Source: SABI01 sp963677695 (GTDB lineage Bacteria; Spirochaetota; Spirochaetia; Sphaerochaetales; Sphaerochaetaceae). Taken from it: a DNA stretch of 64,000 nt. Below are positions 61,751 through 64,000 of the stretch, piece by piece. Positions within the stretch are counted from its first letter, which is position 1, and each line of letters opens with the position of its first letter. The notes beneath the pieces were generated by a model, which saw only the letters and a list, made by a program, of their open reading frames with translations, ran no database searches and had not been told where the DNA came from. The stretch is taken from positions 2,046,001 to 2,110,000 of the forward strand of contig CAXXUJ010000001.1 in the NCBI GenBank assembly GCA_963677695.2. The letters are read 5' to 3'. The position numbers and the translations under genes were made by a program.

Positions 61751-63136
61751 ATGATCATCAATCACCCGTTCAATGCCTATGACCCCCTCAACCTTCCTGA
61801 TCACACTCATGTGGTCAGGATGGCGGAACCCGAAGCTCTCACTCCAGTCAGCGAGAAGATCAGGGAATCACTCGAACATCCGATCGATTCAGACTCCCTG
61901 AGATCAATCGCCCTGAAAAAGCGTGAAGAGCGGAAGGCGAAGGACGGAGGGAAAGCGAACGCGGTGATTGTTGTCTCGGACAAGACCCGTCCGGTGCCTT
62001 ACAGGGGGGAAGAAGGCATTCTTCTCCCTATCATCGAGGTGCTGATGGATACGGGGTACGGTATCGAAGATATCCTTATCCTCATCGCGACAGGAACCCA
62101 TCTTCCCATGGCAGAGCCCGAGATCTGGAAGATGCTCGATACACGAGTTCGTGACATGGGTATCAAGGTGGTCAACCATGACTGTACTGACGATGCCGGG
62201 CTCTCCTTCCTCGGTAAGACGAAGAAGGGAACCGACATGTACCTCAATTCACTCTATGTGAATGCAGACCTGAAGATCGCGACCGGTCTGGTCGAAAGCC
62301 ATTTCATGGCGGGAGCCAGCGGCGGACGCAAGGCAATCTGCCCCGGAATCATCGGGGAAGAGAGTACGTTCGTCTTCCATGGTGTCCCCTTCATGGCCGA
62401 TGCGAATTCACGCGACCTGAACCTCAAGGACAATCTTGTTCATGAGGAGGCGCTCGAGGTAGCAGGAACGGTCGGCATCGACTTCCTTGTCAATGTCACC
62501 CTCAACGGGAAATTCCATATCACAGGAATTTTCAGCGGGAACTATATCACTGCCCACCTCAAGGCGGTGGAAAGTATCATCGAACATGTGAGAGTTCCCT
62601 CTCCCGCAAGTGATATCGTGGTGACCCACGGAGGCTTTGTAGGCATCAACCACTACCAGGTGGCAAAGTGCGCTGTCGCCTCCCTCGGTGTTCTCAAGGA
62701 GAACGGGTACCTCATCATCATTGCCGATACGAACGATCCCACCCACCCTGTGGGAGGAGTGAACTACCAGACGACCATCGCACTCCTGACCAGGATCGGT
62801 GCGAAGAACTTCACCCGACTGATCGCTTCAGAGGACTGGACCTTCATTCCCGAGCAGTGGCAGGTGCAGATGTGGTGTAAGGTATTTGACCGTATTCCCA
62901 TGGATCACCTCTATTTCTACTCCCCGAGTATGGACCGCCTGTGGAATCCTCTCTTGCCAGGGGTGGACGGTAACGTGTACATTGAAGAGCAGACACCTCA
63001 GGGTGAGAAGTTCTCCCGCTTCGTCAGTGAATCACTGAAGACGATCAGCGCACGAGAGGAGAAAGAGCTTGAAGAGATGAAAGTCACCTGGATCGAAGAC
63101 GGTCCCTATGTTGTTCCCGCTGGAACAGAAGGCTGA
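61751..63136 (+). CDS. LarA-type nickel-pincer racemase/epimerase homologue
   Basis: The 461-residue protein has the classical LarA pattern: His117 (ATGTHLP), His184 and Lys194 in SHFMAGASGGRK, and His210 (FVFHGVPF). The spacings 67, 10 and 26 follow the lactate racemase residues His108, His174, Lys184 and His200 almost exactly. Known family members act on lactate, malate, gluconate and others; the substrate here is not readable. It lies 12 bases after the iron dehydrogenase. Confidence 0.88.
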   Translation: MIINHPFNAYDPLNLPDHTHVVRMAEPEALTPVSEKIRESLEHPIDSDSLRSIALKKREERKAKDGGKANAVIVVSDKTRPVPYRGEEGILLPIIEVLMDTGYGIEDILILIATGTHLPMAEPEIWKMLDTRVRDMGIKVVNHDCTDDAGLSFLGKTKKGTDMYLNSLYVNADLKIATGLVESHFMAGASGGRKAICPGIIGEESTFVFHGVPFMADANSRDLNLKDNLVHEEALEVAGTVGIDFLVNVTLNGKFHITGIFSGNYITAHLKAVESIIEHVRVPSPASDIVVTHGGFVGINHYQVAKCAVASLGVLKENGYLIIIADTNDPTHPVGGVNYQTTIALLTRIGAKNFTRLIASEDWTFIPEQWQVQMWCKVFDRIPMDHLYFYSPSMDRLWNPLLPGVDGNVYIEEQTPQGEKFSRFVSESLKTISAREEKELEEMKVTWIEDGPYVVPAGTEG

Positions 63137-63170
63137 TTCCTTCTCTGCCTGAGTAAGGAAGGCGCGTTAC

Positions 63171-64000
63171 ATGACCAAAATTCTGATCATCGTTCCCTAT
63201 CGTGAGCTGTTCAGCCTGATAGAGGAAGAGATCAAACAGTATGATACCGCAGGATTCGACATTGAACTGACCCATATCTACGGGACGGACCATGAGACCC
63301 TGCGCGGTATCGATGCCGATATCATAGTGGCCAGGGGCATCACCTTCCTTGCCCTTGCCGAACTGAAATCAGACACCCACCTTGTCCCCTTTCTTCCAGG
63401 CCCAAATGACCTCATCGAAGCATTCTACGCAGCAGGCAAACAGCCTGACGGCGATATAGGTCTCCTAGCCGATTCTTCTGATATGTGTGACGCACAGCAC
63501 GTCACCAGCCTCATCGGACGCCATGTGAATCTCTATGTGGCAAACGATCAGGAAGAGATTCACAACGGGGTGGAGTACCTGAAAGAAAACGGGTGTACCA
63601 TCTTCCTTGGCGGTCTTACCTCCTGCCGCTACTGCGAGAGCAAAGGGTATCCCTACGTTCATATCAAGAGCGGACGACACTCGATCAACAGAGCCATCGG
63701 GGAGGCCATAGGGGCTGCCCGATCCCTTGAGAGAGCCAAGGTGAGGATGAACATCCTCACGACCCTGATCAACAACGACAAGGACGCCATGATCGCTCTG
63801 AACAGCAGAGGCCTTGTCGTTGTCGCCAACTCCATGGCCGAGCAGCTGCTCGGCAAGGGGATGATCAATCAGCATATCGGTGAGTTTTACGAAGGGGAAA
63901 TCTGGGAAAAGACCCTCTCCACCGGAACCGGCGGAGAGATCATTAAAAAGATCAACGGTATGCAGATTCTCGTCTCCTCTGTTCCCATCATGACCGGGAG
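63171..64000 (+). CDS. PrpR-N-domain regulator, cut by the right edge
   Basis: The frame is open from ATG 63171 (GTAAGGAAGG upstream) to the last base, 276 codons, with no stop. Residues 1-175 match the PrpR N-terminal sensor domain (IVPYRELFSLIEEEI; DIIVARGIT; FLGGLTSCRYCESKGYPYV). A PAS-like segment follows (IALNSRGLVVVANSMAEQLL, about 205-224). The rest, probably a sigma-54 AAA+ domain and helix-turn-helix, is outside the window. It follows the LarA gene by 34 bases and may control this cluster. Confidence 0.8.
   Translation, partial: MTKILIIVPYRELFSLIEEEIKQYDTAGFDIELTHIYGTDHETLRGIDADIIVARGITFLALAELKSDTHLVPFLPGPNDLIEAFYAAGKQPDGDIGLLADSSDMCDAQHVTSLIGRHVNLYVANDQEEIHNGVEYLKENGCTIFLGGLTSCRYCESKGYPYVHIKSGRHSINRAIGEAIGAARSLERAKVRMNILTTLINNDKDAMIALNSRGLVVVANSMAEQLLGKGMINQHIGEFYEGEIWEKTLSTGTGGEIIKKINGMQILVSSVPIMTG

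Overview
The window looks like spirochaete chromosome, most likely from the Sphaerochaeta/Spirochaeta group. The basis is indirect: periplasmic binding proteins whose signal peptides end in AQGEGEAAE-, AQGESEAAG- and ANGTQEAAS-like stretches, moderate GC, and a large set of sugar and sugar-acid uptake and catabolism genes under RpiR and GntR regulators. No rRNA or other marker fixes the genus.

Region 1 (1-5948) is an AT-rich genomic island next to tRNA-Leu(GAG). It holds a tyrosine integrase beside the tRNA, a type II restriction-modification pair (restriction enzyme with an NgoFVII-like C-terminus plus a C5-cytosine methyltransferase), a YjzC-like small protein, a 55-residue protein with its own terminator, remnants of another integrase, and an unrecognised gene running off the left edge. 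Region 2 (5948-13958) is conserved housekeeping on the minus strand: tRNA-Gly(GCC), tig, clpP, clpX, an NrnA-type phosphoesterase, an unknown protein, rdgB, pepF and tRNA-Leu. Region 3 (14256-19577) has an aldo/keto reductase, a DUF4143-type ATPase, beta-carbonic anhydrase, a glycerophosphodiesterase and a D-2-hydroxyacid dehydrogenase. The ATPase gene sits between two imperfect 149-bp direct repeats of the reductase/anhydrase junction.

Region 4 (19686-43069) is a carbohydrate region. An RpiR regulator and a TGAAAAATTTTTCA palindrome precede a CUT2 ABC importer (ATPase, two permeases, LsrB/RhaS-like binding protein). The same palindrome precedes a split transketolase plus SDR operon. A TRAP transporter follows whose dctP is cut by a precisely bounded 1847-bp IS with 30-bp inverted repeats and a CTAAC duplication. 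A second RpiR, a zinc dehydrogenase, an FGGY kinase, a third RpiR, a class I aldolase and a complete IS21-type element (ATACAA duplication) complete it.

Region 5 (43159-64000) is a second catabolic region: a TIM-barrel isomerase, transaldolase, four SDR or zinc-dehydrogenase genes on both strands, an intact TRAP transporter, two LarA-like (nickel-pincer racemase superfamily) proteins, GarR, three FadR-type GntR regulators, a second split transketolase, an iron-type alcohol dehydrogenase, and the start of a PrpR-N-domain regulator cut by the right edge. Two operator families can be read here. GTATACCGTATAC lies at the promoters of the SDR/transaldolase operon, the first GntR gene, the TRAP operon and garR. 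ATTGTATACAAT lies at the promoters of the second GntR, an SDR/dehydrogenase operon, a zinc dehydrogenase and the transketolase/LarA operon. The picture is of import of sugars, polyols or sugar acids, oxidation or epimerisation, and entry into the pentose phosphate pathway or tartronate semialdehyde/glycerate. Actual substrates cannot be read from sequence.
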